Shown here: in pieces, positions 9,391-20,430 of the stretch
How the letters are laid out: each line of letters begins with the position of its first letter
How positions within the stretch are numbered: position 1 is the first letter of the stretch
Translations under genes and position numbers: made by a program
The notes under the pieces: generated by a model
Databases searched by the model: none
Told to the model about the DNA's origin: nothing
What the model saw: only the letters and a program-made list of their open reading frames with translations
Origin: Lunularia cruciata
Taxonomy: Eukaryota; Streptophyta; Marchantiopsida; Lunulariales; Lunulariaceae
DNA length: 64,000 bases
Direction of reading: 5' to 3'
Assembly (NCBI GenBank): GCA_948567375.1
Contig: OX419761.1
Span: 9,798,501 to 9,862,500, forward strand

Positions 9391-10273
9391 TTTCTACTCT
9401 TGGTGACCCTCCATATTCCCAATATGAGTCTAAACACTCAAACATGTTTTTTGTTGCTCTCACACTCCTCATGCATGAAATCTAAACTCTCCAAAATTGA
9501 CCCTTCTTCACAATGTTAGTCAAATCTCGCAACAAGTATCTCACAGTCCTCTGAAATTTTTCACACTTGATCACAAGCCCAAGGAATCCCATCTTGCAAA
9601 ACTTCAAATCTTTTCATCTAGCCATTTGGCATAGGGACCGTTCTATTTAGCACACATATTTTAGATTTGGTTTGAAAACCACCCCCCTCACTTTAAAAAC
9701 TCATTACTCCTTGCACAAAAATGATTTATCTCTAGTTTTTCATTCAAAAGGTAGAATACATTGCACTTGATTTTCTTGAAAATGTTCAGCACAATCCACT
9801 AAAAATTGAAGAAACGGCAGACTCTACACAATTTTCCAAATAGCATGCAGTTACGAGAGTAGTTTACCCTATCAACTTTCAAAAATTCTACCCTAGTGTG
9901 CATAGCAGCTCTCACAATAATTTTAAATGTGCTAAATGAAGGATAACCCAAAATATCATGTGTAGAAATTTCAAGTCCAGATCTCAACCTTGAGACTTTG
10001 CCCAAAATCACCTTGATCTTCAACATCTGCAATCCACCTCACACAATCTCTCCAAATCCTCTCAAGTGTACAAGATGTACAAAATCACCTCAAAGATATC
10101 ATAATGAGCTACAAGATATACAAATGGGTCCAAATTCTCTAACATAAGTTTAGCCCTCTCCTCCCTTAAATTTCTCTTCAAGTGAGCTCTCATGGCCTCC
10201 CTCTATCTAATATAAAATTGTACGCGGAACATTATCTTGCCTTCTAGAGAGATCCCAACAATGGAACCAAAAA
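9391..10273 (-). other. 5' leader of G-Ty3 copy 1
   Basis: Non-coding leader between the 5' LTR and the zinc-knuckle ORF. It aligns throughout with the corresponding leader of copy 2 (22421-23290). No open frame of note. The primer binding site is at its LTR-proximal end. Confidence 0.75.
10250..10269 (-). other. Primer binding site, G-Ty3 copy 1 (tRNA-Asp-like, degenerate)
   Basis: Just inside the 5' LTR, the minus strand reads TTTTTGGTTCCATTGTTGGG. Many plant Athila/Tat elements have TGGCGCCGTTGCCGGGGA here, complementary to the 3' end of tRNA-Asp. The differences are mostly C-to-T or G-to-A. Copy 2 has an equivalent site at 22425-22443. The tRNA assignment is inference. Confidence 0.55.
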
Positions 10274-10964
10274 TGTGAGCCGGCCTATATCTCGCTCAAG
10301 ATGAACCTATCATGGCTATTATGGTAGTGCACCATAGACTAAGAAGGCAAGGAACTCCAACTCCATCATACTCCTCTAAGGCTACCACTCCAAGACTCAA
10401 GACATTGCTCATTAGAGAACTCAATGAGAGAGAGATAGTTGCAAATGAAAGGATGTTGAGTACTTCCTCACTCCTTGTTTATATACTTGTGAAACAGTTA
10501 CGCACCAAAGTTACTAATTACTAAGGTAACTCAAGTTACTAGGCTAAAAGTCAAGTAATGTCAAAGAGTAGAAAGGAATATCCATCCACATGGGCATATT
10601 CCACTAAGCATGTGATCTTATCTTGACCCAACTACTAAGTCAAGGATTCCTTCACATGGGCTATCCTTGGACTATAGAAGAATCCAAAACAAAAATGCTT
10701 GTGTGCCCAAGAGTTCTCAACTCTTTCCTCAAAGCCAAACACCGAGGAATAAACCAAGTCAACACACTAGAATCCAAAATAGTGATGCTCATCTTTTCCA
10801 CTTCCTCTAAAGTAAGTTCCCCTCTATCTTAGCTATGACTAACTTTAGCTAATTGTGACTAAGGTAGAACTATCCTTTATCTCTATATAAATAATATCTC
10901 TCAAGTACTTGTAATACCTATTCAAATATTTCAATACCACATGCATGCACAAATGGGTGTTATA
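10274..10964 (-). repeat. 5' LTR of G-Ty3 copy 1
   Basis: 691 bp LTR. On the minus strand it starts TATAACACCC (TG changed to TA) and ends GGCTCACA. It is followed by PBS, leader and gag of the same strand, which identifies it as the 5' LTR. A TATA-like TATATAAATA lies in its middle part. Its outer flank (10965 onward) is L-LTR coding sequence on the plus strand, so this element inserted into an L LTR. Confidence 0.9.
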
Positions 10965-10988
10965 GTGTAGTGGAGGATCGTGAGCACT

Positions 10989-11408
10989 ATGATGGCACCA
11001 TTCAAGCTAGAGCAAACCACCTACATCATGATGCAATAAGCAGTCTTCTTTCATTAGATGTTTGCAGGAGAAGTAGTGAATTGGGTGAAGTTTTTGCATC
11101 AACAAGTGGAGCAAATGATTATGGGTTGGACAATGGATATCCAACCACACTATTTTGTACCCTTTGCAGCTCAATTCTACTTTGGGCTTATTTTTCTGAC
11201 TTTGAAGGAGAGAAGTAGAATGCGGTCGCACTTTCATCCAAATTTGTGTGAGGAGGTGGATGTAGACAGACGGTATTACACGGAGTAGGTTCAAGAAGTA
11301 GATAAGTATTACAAGAAGAGTGGAGAGGAGAGGATAGTAGTAGTTGACATCCCTAGGCCAAGAAAGGGAGATAAACCCAATGGACACATTGCATCAGTAC
11401 AGTTTTGA
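10989..11408 (+). pseudogene. L-LTR conserved-domain ORF, copy L1 (partial)
   Basis: Part of the first protein block encoded in the L LTR. The readable core is KLEQTTYIMMQ, then AVFFH, MFAGEVVNWVKFLHQQVEQM, PHYFVPFAAQFYFGL and SHFHPNL. It aligns with equivalent stretches at 28742-29287, 36957-37300 and 62250-62520. The N-terminal half is missing because G-Ty3 copy 1 inserted at 10964. A few in-frame stops are present. I do not recognise this domain; see the entry at 28742-29764 for the most complete copy. Confidence 0.7.
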
Positions 11409-12690
11409 AGATGCAAAAGCCTAATTCAAAGGCAGTTTTGGTGAAGGTAAAGGAATCAACTCCGGAGGAGAAGGAATCAGAAGGAGAAACCAAGTCAAAG
11501 ATAGAAACCTTGGGAGGAGAAGAAGAGTCACACTACAAAGTGAGAAGTCAAGCAGTGGCAATGAAGGCAAGGTTGAGGTTCAGCAAACAAGAGGAAGAGT
11601 CATGGAAGCAGAAAAGACAAGTCTGGAGGTGTCACCATTGAGCAAGGAAGTGAGAAGGAAGAAGAAGGTATCTTGGTGTGTCCAAGAGGTGCCAAGGGGG
11701 AGAGAAGTGCTCAAGTCATTAACATCAGACCCAATAAGGTTACCACCAAGGAGGAGGAGAACTCAGATGAAGAAATGTTGAAGATACAAAGATCATGTCT
11801 TCAAGGTAAGGCACTAGTGGAGGAGTTACCTGTAGAGGGCAAAGACATGAGGGCCAATGATAGGCAATATGATGGAGTGGATTATTTGTCAAAGGGAGTA
11901 TGTCCCTTGTTGGTGTTTTTGCAATAGAAGAGAGCAGAGATGGCAAGTGCTAATCTGGATGTGAAAGACAACTTAGCAATTGTGACAAAGTGGAGTACGG
12001 AGACCTTGCTATTGAGAAGTAAGCTAACACAAGTGGAAATGGAAGCCAAAGAACTTTTAGTGGAGGAAATTCTTTGGAGTAAACACTTCAAAGCAATGAG
12101 AGAGGATCAAGTGCAGTGTTGGGAGGAAGTAAAAGAGAAGATAGCTTTGGTCAACATGCAGAGGAGTGAAATTGCTGATGCACAAGTGGAGTTGATACAT
12201 TCAAAGGCAAGCGCACTAGTGATGGAGCAAGAGTTGGAGAGTCTTAGGAAGAAGGCAGTCGATAAAGATCAAGCGTGGCAGTGGGAGTTAACAGAGCATA
12301 GTCAAGAGGAAGAACAATTGCAAGGATTATTGAGAGTAGCGGAAGATCTACTCTTGTTGAATCAACAAGAGAAGGAGGCGATGAAAGTTGAATTTGAGGA
12401 CAAGTTGCAGATGTATTGCAATGAGTTGGAGGAGAAGAGAGAGAAAGAGAAGGTAGAGCCAATGGTAGAATCAGATGTAGTGGGACCAATGGTTAATGAG
12501 ATGAAGGTGCTGCTTAGTATTGAAGTTGAAGGGAAGTTGGAAGATGCCAAATTGCACAAGTTGAAGTTGTTTGTGTAGTAGACAAAGAAAAGGAAGGCAA
12601 AGGACACAAAGTTGAATAATTTGTTGATTTGTTTGCAAGATTGTGTAGATAGGAAGATGTTAGAGGTAGGAGACAATGTTGTCTCAGATT
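11409..12690 (+). pseudogene. L-LTR coiled-coil ORF, copy L1
   Basis: Second protein block of the L LTR. An acidic Lys/Glu-rich linker (11409-11641, shifted frame) is followed by a frame running from 11673 to about 12690 with only two stops; 11940-12578 alone is open for 212 codons. The translation is rich in Glu, Lys, Leu and Gln with heptad-like spacing, for example EQELESLRKKAVDKDQAWQW and KVEFEDKLQMYCNELEEKRE, so a long coiled coil is expected. A conserved C-terminal motif, KLHKLKLFV then TKKRKAKD and LLICLQDCVDRKMLEVGDN, recurs in all L copies. Likely an oligomerising or scaffold protein, function unknown. Confidence 0.72.
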
Positions 12691-12950
12691 AGATCTTGCT
12701 AGAGCCGACTTGGATAGACTTTGTAGTGAGGTGAAATTAGCAAGGAAATCTAAAGTAGTAGAAGTAGGAGTACAGGTGTCTTTGAGTGACTTACCTGAGA
12801 CAGTAGAAAGGAATGGGTCAACATATAATGATGTAGATAGAGTTGATACTAGTGCAATTGTAATTCATAGTGAAGAAATATTAGAAATAGAAGAGTAAGG
12901 AGTGGAATTAGGTAGACCTGAAGAAGGACAAATACATTGGGTTTGGAAGC

Positions 12951-14806
12951 TATGGTACCCATATTTTGGACAAGTTTTAAAGAAGAAATGCATTACTAAA
13001 ACCAAATTGAATCCAAATGGAGAATAAACAATGAGAAGTTTGTATTTTGATTCAACCAAAAGAAGTAGACTTTGTGTTAAAAGAAGGACTTGGATTGTAT
13101 CAAACCTAAAGAAGCTTACTTTGTGTCAGAGGAGGAAAAACTCGGATTAGACGTTGAAGGAGGGCAGACCCAAAGGAGGAATAGAAATTGTAGGTCAAGA
13201 TTCTTGCGGGGGCTGTATCTCAATGATGACATGTCCAAATCAAGCGTGCTATATCTCCTTGGAAGCGTCTCATTCAATGCTTTTAGTTGCCACCAAAATT
13301 GCAGAGTTTAGACGTTTGTAGCAAAAGTAACAAGCATTTGAAGTTTTGGGAGTAGATGTACAAAGTAGTTTAGTGTCTTCAGACTTTAGGTTTACATGAC
13401 TTCGGGTCTAAAGACTTCACCTCAAGACAAACATGATTCAACCCAAGATAGTTGGACCTTGGGGTGCAGTGAAGGTGACTTTGGGAGTCTTGCCAGGTGC
13501 ATTAGAGGAAATTAGAGTAAAAAAGATATTTAGGATACACATGACTTCAATTTCAGTTCTGATTGAAGATGGGATAGAAATTGAAATAGAAATACAAATA
13601 GTGGATGAACCCAAAGTGCAGGATTAGATAGTAAGTATCTTTGGGTCAGTTACATGAGTGATTAGGGAAAAACAAGTTACAAATAGAAGGCATAGATAAT
13701 GCACCTATGCTTTCAATTACAATTCTTGATGAGGATATAGTAAAATTAACAAAAGAATTGATGGTAGCAAAGTCCAATATTGCAAAAGTAGGAATTCAGG
13801 TGTCTTTGGATTTAACATTTGACACTTTAGAAAAGAGTGTGTCAAGATATAAGGAAGTAGATAGATTACCCATGAGTTTAATTGTAGTTCTTAGTGAAGA
13901 AGTAGTAGAAACATTAACGGATTTGGTAGTTGCAGATATATCCAAAGAAGGAGAAGTAGTAGGAAGGTCATCGGGATTGGAAGCCGATGAAGTGATTGAC
14001 ATCGGTCGGAGTAGAAATAGATTGAGATTTGAAGAGGCAGATATGAAGCGGTGCATTGTTTTTGGATCTATAGGTTAGAAGGGTTGTTGCAAAACGGTAT
14101 AGTTATTAGTAACTATCGTTTGCTTTACTATTTAAAGGAGGCATTCATAGTAAAATGTTGTTTAGTATTCATATTTATGAAAATAGATAAAGTGAAGTGT
14201 TGATTTCAATGCTCATTACTTGAGCTTAATTCCGAGTGTCAACTTTGTGTGTGTTTGTGAGTGTGTGGAGAATTTCAAAGTGCAAGTCAATGTGCTTGTT
14301 GGATGTTGGATTCCGTAGCCTTGATCTTTACTCGGTGTGTTTGATCTTGAGTGAGGTGCAATCGAAGCAATGCCTTGATAGATCTTAGAGGAATTGTAGT
14401 GTTTGTAGTATTTCAACATTTGTGAGTGCAACATTGAGTTGATGTGAAGCAATTTTGATCAAGGAAGTTGTGCCTTTAGTGGAGGGGTGGAACAAATTTT
14501 GCAGCAAAGTTGTTTTGCAGTGAAGTGCCATCTTCAAGAGAATTTGAATAATCAAAATCAAGATTTGTTTGCACAGAATTTGCTATGTTGTGATTACGGG
14601 TGTGTGTATTTGTGACAAGTTGTCAAAATTATGAGCTTGTTACTCTCTTTTGGGTGTGGTTTCTACCTAAGAGACTAAAGACACAACCAAGAAGAACTAC
14701 ATTGTGATATTTGACTTCATATTTGACCAATTCTGAATCGTATCTTTATGAAAACAAACTTTACTTACCTGATTTCTATAAAAGTGATATTTATTGGGTT
14801 GTCACA
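12951..14806 (+). repeat. S-type solo LTR S1
   Basis: 1856 bp. Starts TATGGTACCC (canonical start TGTGGTACCC) and ends GGTTGTCACA. It is flanked by GAAGC (12946-12950) and AAAGC (14807-14811), a 5 bp target duplication with one G-to-A difference. The insertion splits the L1 coiled-coil ORF within GLEAK, and the ORF and L1's own 3' part resume at 14812. S LTRs share with L LTRs the first ~100 bp and the last ~900 bp, including the tail of the coiled-coil ORF (13740-14078 here), but lack the conserved-domain block and have a different middle. Confidence 0.9.
14128..14137 (+). promoter_or_regulatory. Probable TATA box of S/L LTR
   Basis: TACTATTTAAAGGAGGCATT is conserved at the same place in S and L LTR copies, about 0.65-0.7 kb before the LTR 3' end (for example 14959-14968, 16487-16494, 40976-40985 and, on the minus strand, 27083-27090). 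The position and sequence suit the U3/R promoter of the element. The LTR-encoded ORF ends upstream of it, which places the ORF in U3. Confidence 0.55.
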
Positions 14807-14811
14807 AAAGC

Positions 14812-15636
14812 CAAAGTTGAGGTTTACATCGGATTGGATTAGTAACAGATTTGAGATATGAAGAGGCAAATATGAAGAGGTGCATTTTCATTTTGGATCT
14901 ATAGGTTGGTAGAGTTATTGTAGAATGGTATTTTTGTTAGTAACTATTGAGTTCTCTATTATTTAAAGGAGGCATTTGTAGTGTGTTATTGTTAAATTTT
15001 CATATTCTTGAGAATAGATAAAGTGAGGTGTTGTGAAGCAATGCTCATTGATTGAGCTTAATTTTGAGTATTGATTCTATGTGTGTTTGTGAGTGTGAGG
15101 AGAATTTCAAAGTGCAAGTCAGTGTGCTTGTTGGATGTTGGATTCCACAACCGTGATCTTCATTCTATGTGTTTGATCTTGAGTGAAGTGCAATCAAAGC
15201 AATGCCTTGATAGATTTGAGAGGAATTGTAGTGTTGGTAGTATTTTGCATTTGTGAGTGCAAGGTTGAGTTGATGTGAAGCAATTTTGATTGAGGAAGTT
15301 GTGCCTTCAATGGAGGGTTGGAACATAATTTTGAGGTGAAATTGTTTTGCAACAAAGTAGCCATTTTTGGGAAGGACTGAATCATCATAGTAAAGTTTGT
15401 TTGGACAGAATTGAAGATTTGTGAATTATGGATGACAAATTGTTATGACAAGACTGCAAGACAGTGTTTGTTACTCTCTTTTGGGTGTAGTTTCTATTTG
15501 ACATATTAAAGACACAATGAAGAAGAACTAATTTGGTTACTTTGCTTCATATTTGGATATTTATGAATTCTATCTCTGTGGGAACAAACTTTACTTACCT
15601 GATTACCACAAAAGTGATATTTGCCGGGTTGTCACA
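14812..15636 (+). repeat. 3' end of L LTR copy L1
   Basis: Resumption of L1 after S1: the last codons of the coiled-coil ORF, TATA box, then about 0.67 kb of R/U5-like sequence ending GCCGGGTTGTCACA at 15636. It is a separate copy from the very similar 3' end of S1 at 14050-14806, so the two near-identical blocks side by side reflect nesting, not tandem duplication. Confidence 0.85.
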
Positions 15637-17137
15637 CAAGAGGTGGAAAGCTTAAGATCAAGTGTTGCAAAGTAGTTGATAAGTAGAAATCAAGAAGAAG
15701 AGAGGTTGTGGGATTTGGTAAGGTGTGCAGAAGCCCAAATTGCTTAGTATGCAAAGGAGAAAAAGATGTTAAAGTTGGGGCTCAAAGAAGAATTGCAAAT
15801 TTATCGTGATGAGTTGAAGGTGGAGAGAACTTGTGGGGATACATTGGAATCAATAGGAGAGGTTGTTGGGAGAATGTAGTTGATATTGAATACTGAAGCT
15901 GAGGTAAAGTTGGAGAAAGTGAGATTGCATGAATTAAAGTTGTTAATGCAAGAGACAAGGAAGAGAAAAGCAAAGGAAGTAGACTTGAATAATCTTTTGA
16001 TTTGTTTGAGAGAGGGATTAGATAGAAAGATGTTAGAACTAGGAGATAATGGAGTCTCAGATTGGATTTGGTTAGATTAGAGTTGGATAGACTTCATAAT
16101 AGAGTAAAGGAGGAAATCAACTACAAAGTAGTCGAGGTTGGAAAACAAGTTGACTTTGGGTGAGTTACTTGAGTTCACTAATGTAGTTAGAATAGAGAAG
16201 GAAGAAGTAGTTAGATTGAAGATGATTTCAGTTTTAGTTCAAATTTAAGATAGGATAGAAATAAAAGAGAAAATAACAGTAGTAAATGTACCCAAAGTAG
16301 AGGAGACAATTGCATCTACATTGGGTGTAAAAGCCAAGGTAGAATTAGACATCATATCAGCTTAGAAATAGTTTTGAGATTTGAAGAGATAGAGATGAAG
16401 AGGTGGAGTGACACTTTGGATCTGCAGATTTGTAAAGTAGCAATGGAAGTGGTTTAAGTAGTTAGATAACTATTGAGCGTGCTATCTATTTAAAGGAGGC
16501 ATTCACAATGAGTTGTTATTCAATAATCATATTTTTGAAGTTGAGTGAAGCAAAGTGCTATAACTCAATGCTTGTTGTTTTAGCTTAATTTTTAGTATTA
16601 ATTTTATGTGTCTTTGTGAATGTCTTTGTGAATTGCAATCAATGATTGTTAGATGTTGGATTTTGTAGCACTAATGTTCATTTTGTGTTTGATCGTGAAT
16701 GGATAACAATCAAATCTAAGAGGAATTGTAATGTTGGTAGTATTCTACATTTGTGATCACAATGTTGGATTGATATGAAGTCACTTTAATTGAGAAAGTT
16801 GTGCCTTCAATGGAAGAGTGGAACACAATTCCAAGGGCAAAGTCATTTTATGGTGAAATATCCTTCTTTGGAAAAACTGAATCATCACAATCAAGATTGT
16901 TTGGAAAAAAATTGATGAATTGTGATTGTAAGTGTGGATAAGTTGTGACAAGATTGCAATCTAGCACTTATTACTCTCTTCGAGGTTTGGTTTCTACCCA
17001 AGAGATTAAGAGGCAATCAAGAAGACTTGGTTGGTGACATTTTACTTTGGATTTGACCATTTCTGACTAGTATCTTTGTGGGAACAAACTATTACTTAGT
17101 GATTACCACAAATGTGATACTTGTTTGGGTTGTCATA
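15637..17137 (+). repeat. L LTR fragment L2: coiled-coil C-terminus and LTR end
   Basis: Begins inside the coiled-coil ORF (ELWDLVRCAEAQI-like start at about 15700), with KLRLH-type motif VRLHELKLLMQETRKRKAKE at about 15925 and LLICLREGLDRKMLELGDN after it. Many stops. It ends at the usual LTR terminus, GGGTTGTCATA, at 17137. The N-terminal part is lost. L1 ends exactly where this fragment starts, so L1 probably inserted into L2. Confidence 0.75.
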
Positions 17138-19681
17138 GTTGAACCGAGTACCAAAGCAATCCAGTGTGGTTGGGTACTTGAATGCCCAAGCCATTACCTA
17201 GTTCCTTAGTGGTTATCACCAGAAATGTGGATCTTTGCAAGGTAGAGGAACATAACTTCCCTTGACAAAGTACTCAAACATATCACCAGGTACAAGTTGG
17301 CTCACTCTTATTCATCTAGTAACAAAAGTAATCAGGAGAAGAAAGGCAAGAAGCCAAGACAAAGGGCTTCTTGCAATACATCCCTTCTTTGCAATACATC
17401 CCACATTGTCCAGTTCTTTGGAATCAAAAGAAGATATAAAGCCAAAGAAAAATAGAAGGCAAGGAGGGAAGAAAGTATCGACTTTCCCAACTAAAGGTGT
17501 CAACAAAATAGATGATAAGTTGGAGACTCTAATTTAGGAGTTTTTTTTAAGATCCAAATGATTGGGATGAAGGACCAAAGAGAACCTTCTTCATTTACAA
17601 TACCAAATATATGGTGCTCTATGTGTGGCAATTTTCTCAATCATTTTTTGTAGTTAGGGAAAATTAGGTTTTCAAGAGCTAACAAGTAGAGATTGAACCC
17701 AAAGGTAGGAGTTCTTGTATGGTTTACTATGGCTCACCCAAAGAGATGTAGATAGAGGTTGGGGAAGAGATAGACCTTTGAATTTGAAGTCTCTAAAGGT
17801 TGATCCTTGGGAGATATTTGGAAGGAGATCTTTCTTGGAGATTAAAGGATTGACGTTCCTAGGGTGGAATTGGTCCCTAAAAATCCAATTTCCTATCCTA
17901 TAGGATAGGAAATTAGACAAAGCATACCCAGAACCAAATTGGCATAAGAGGAGATCCACAATCATGGATCAATAGGAAATTGGACAAAAGTGCTTGGAGA
18001 TGGTGCAAGTGTTGAAGGTGGATTGATGTGGGGTTGCATGTTTGTCAATATTGAGAGTGTAGGTGGAGTTGGTAGCACATATATTTAGTGTATCAACAAA
18101 CAACAAGAATGGATAGAATGCATAAAACTATCAAGATGCAACCCAAAGAGAAGTCATCGTGGACATGTTCAAAATATTCAAACCTACCAAAAAACCTTTG
18201 TGATGGTCAACCAAGTCTTGTTCTTTGAGAAAATATTTTCAAAGAAGCAAATAGATTGGGCAATGATCTTCCATAATTTAGTCCAATAAATGTATCATTC
18301 CTTTCATGGAAAAGTACCAAATTACTTAGTACCTTTTGTCATATACTTTTACATAGGCCTTGGGTTGCTAAACAAAGAGGAGAAGGAGGAGTTCCTTGGT
18401 GATTGTCTTGCGTACATGTGCAACTAACTAGGGTAGATGATATCCTTGAGAAAGGTGGAAAATGTGGATGTAGACTACATATAAGCAAAGCCAACAAGAA
18501 AGGACAAGAGCTAAAGAAGCCAAAGGAAGAGGTAGTAAGTCTAGCCAAATGACATATCAATTTAGGGACACAAAAGGTGACCAACTCTCTAAAATCAATG
18601 ACCTCTTGATTAAAGAAGAAGGCCAAAAAAGATGGAGATCCAACCAAGTCCATGGAAGTTGTGCAAGAGATTGCATTTAGAATAGCATTGGGTATCAAAG
18701 AGTTTTGATTTTGAAGGAGGGATGAATAGGTTGACACCATAAGGATAGAGGATGCTAAAGTTGGTCAACAATTAGGAGAGTTAGGAATAGATTATCTATT
18801 TCCAAAGGACCACATGCCAATGGAAGAGCAATAGAAATTGATGTTTAGGAAGAGACACCCAAAGTGGAAGCTGATGGGGCCAAAGGTGAAGATAACCATT
18901 CAAAAAGAGAGAAGTATTTTGATTGAAGCTAAAAGAGGTGTAGAACCACAAGCATGAGAGCAATTGGTGGATGTTGATAGCATAATGCTCGATGCCTTAA
19001 CACACAAAGAGGTTCTAGTGATTCAATTCTTGACTAGTATCTATGAGGAATATAGGTAGTTAGGAGTAAAGAGTCCAAGATGGATGCACAACACCTTGAA
19101 GGAATGGTAGAGAGAAATTCTTGTTTTCCAAAAGGAGTTAAAACATGCTAAGAGAGTAATAAGGGAAGAATATTCCTTAGTAATATTAGTAAGGGATAAT
19201 CTAAACCTGATAAAGAGAGACCAGAAACTTGATGCCCAAGGTTGTAGCACAAGTGGAAGAGATAGAGAGTCTTCAGGAGGAAATGGAAGCCTTTTAGATA
19301 GATCAAATATAGACATGGCTCATGATAGAAGCAAAAAAGGCAAGTTACTAGCATCATTAAGGAACCTCAAAAACATAACCAAAGAAGGAGTAGAGGAAAA
19401 TCTTTGGAAAAACTTGTTCATCAGCACCAAGTATCTGAACTTATCAAAAAAATTTGATAAGAGGTTGTTTCTCCTTGCTCATATTGAGGAGCCTAATATT
19501 TAGGGACTTTAATCAAAACCCAAGTAATAGATGACAAGGATTGTTAGTACCTCCTATCAAACTCCCAAAGATGGATAAATGAGTCCTTCAAATGTATATT
19601 TATCTCCAACCAAGGAATCTTTTTGGAGAAATTAAGGAGCCTATCTCGGATCCGTCAAAACTTCCAACTAACTAGTCAAAT
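17138..19681 (+). pseudogene. Y1: diverged relative of the L-LTR protein, decayed
   Basis: Coding-like sequence with many stops and frameshifts. At about 18195-18400 it reads TFVMVNQVLFFEKIFSKKQI, DWAMIFHNLV, NYLVPFVIYFYIGLGLLNKE. This matches the L-LTR domain motif (TYVNMQQVVFF, NWAKCFHQ, HYFAPLTTHFYF-LNLL) in order and spacing, although the nucleotide sequences have diverged too far to align easily. Downstream (19040-19500) the translation is Lys/Glu/Leu-rich (LKHAKRVIREEYSLVILV), again like a coiled coil. No start, PBS or LTR of its own is clear. It shows that the L protein belongs to a wider family. The stretch also holds a 28 bp perfect palindrome at 17887-17914. Confidence 0.55.
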
Positions 19682-19890
19682 TGTGGTACCCACATTTTTT
19701 TGTTTTTTATGAGTTTTAAAGAAGAAGTGTATTTTTGAAGCCAAAACTGAAGCTTAATGAAGAAGAAAAGAGAAGAATTGTGTGTTAGGCATAGAACCAA
19801 AGAAGTCAACCTCATGTCAAATTTAGCAAGACTCGTGTTGAACTTATGGAAGCATGGACCCAAAGTAACAATTGTGACATTCCACTAGGA
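19682..19890 (+). repeat. L/S LTR start fragment
   Basis: Begins TGTGGTACCCACATTTTTTT at 19682 and follows the L/S leader (TTTTAAAGAAGAAGTG, then a Lys-rich stretch) for about 200 bp before it joins an unrelated Ty3 RNase H fragment. Too short to class as L or S. Confidence 0.7.
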
Positions 19891-20430
19891 GGGTGGTTCT
19901 TTGATCCATGACATCTAGGATCCACAACCTGCTATCATGGAAGGTGAGTCATTGGGTGTTGGTGATGCCTTTAGATGATTGATCACCTACAATATGTGGA
20001 TCAATTTTTGTAGCAGCAAGAATCTTGGGCCAAAATTCAAGGTTCACCTTGATTTCCACCACCAAAGTGTTTGCCATTGGCATTTGGGTGAATGAATATG
20101 CAAGTTGCTTCTTTCCTTCCACATATTTGATTATCATGTTGAATTATTGTCTCCACTCTACCCATCAAATCTATCGATGAGAAAGATCTTTTTGTGTCTC
20201 AATGTAGACTAGAGGTTTGTGGTCCATTTTTACCACAAATGCCTTCCCACCCACATAGTGCTTCCAATGCTTGGTTGCAAGGACAATGGCCAGCTCTTCT
20301 TGTTTGGTAGCGTGATAGTTGCATTTTGCTAATAACAACTTACAAGAGAAATATGCAATTGGGTGCCATCTATCCTACCATTCTTGTTGTAGGACTACTC
20401 CTGAAGTGAAAAACAAGTTTTGGATTTCCA
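19891..20430 (-). pseudogene. Ty3/gypsy RNase H fragment
   Basis: RNase H of a further Ty3 element. The minus strand reads SGVVLQQEW, WHPIAYFSCKLLLAKCNY, ATKQEELAIVLATKHWKHYV, FVVKMDHKPLVYI and IIKYVEGKKQLAYSF. The Glu and DHK motifs are present, and stops follow DLSHR. RT and integrase are not present. On its 5' side it joins the L-LTR conserved-domain ORF at about 20430 without a visible target duplication, so this is a recombination or deletion junction. Confidence 0.85.

Noticed and set aside
14050-15636. Apparent ~800 bp tandem duplication (14050-14806 and 14870-15636)
   Set aside because: Explained by nesting: the first is the end of S1, the second the end of the L1 copy into which S1 inserted, as shown by the flanking duplication.
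17138-19681. A non-autonomous element with L LTRs at 17137 (end) and 19682 (start)
   Set aside because: The position fits, but no PBS follows 17137 and no polypurine tract precedes 19682.
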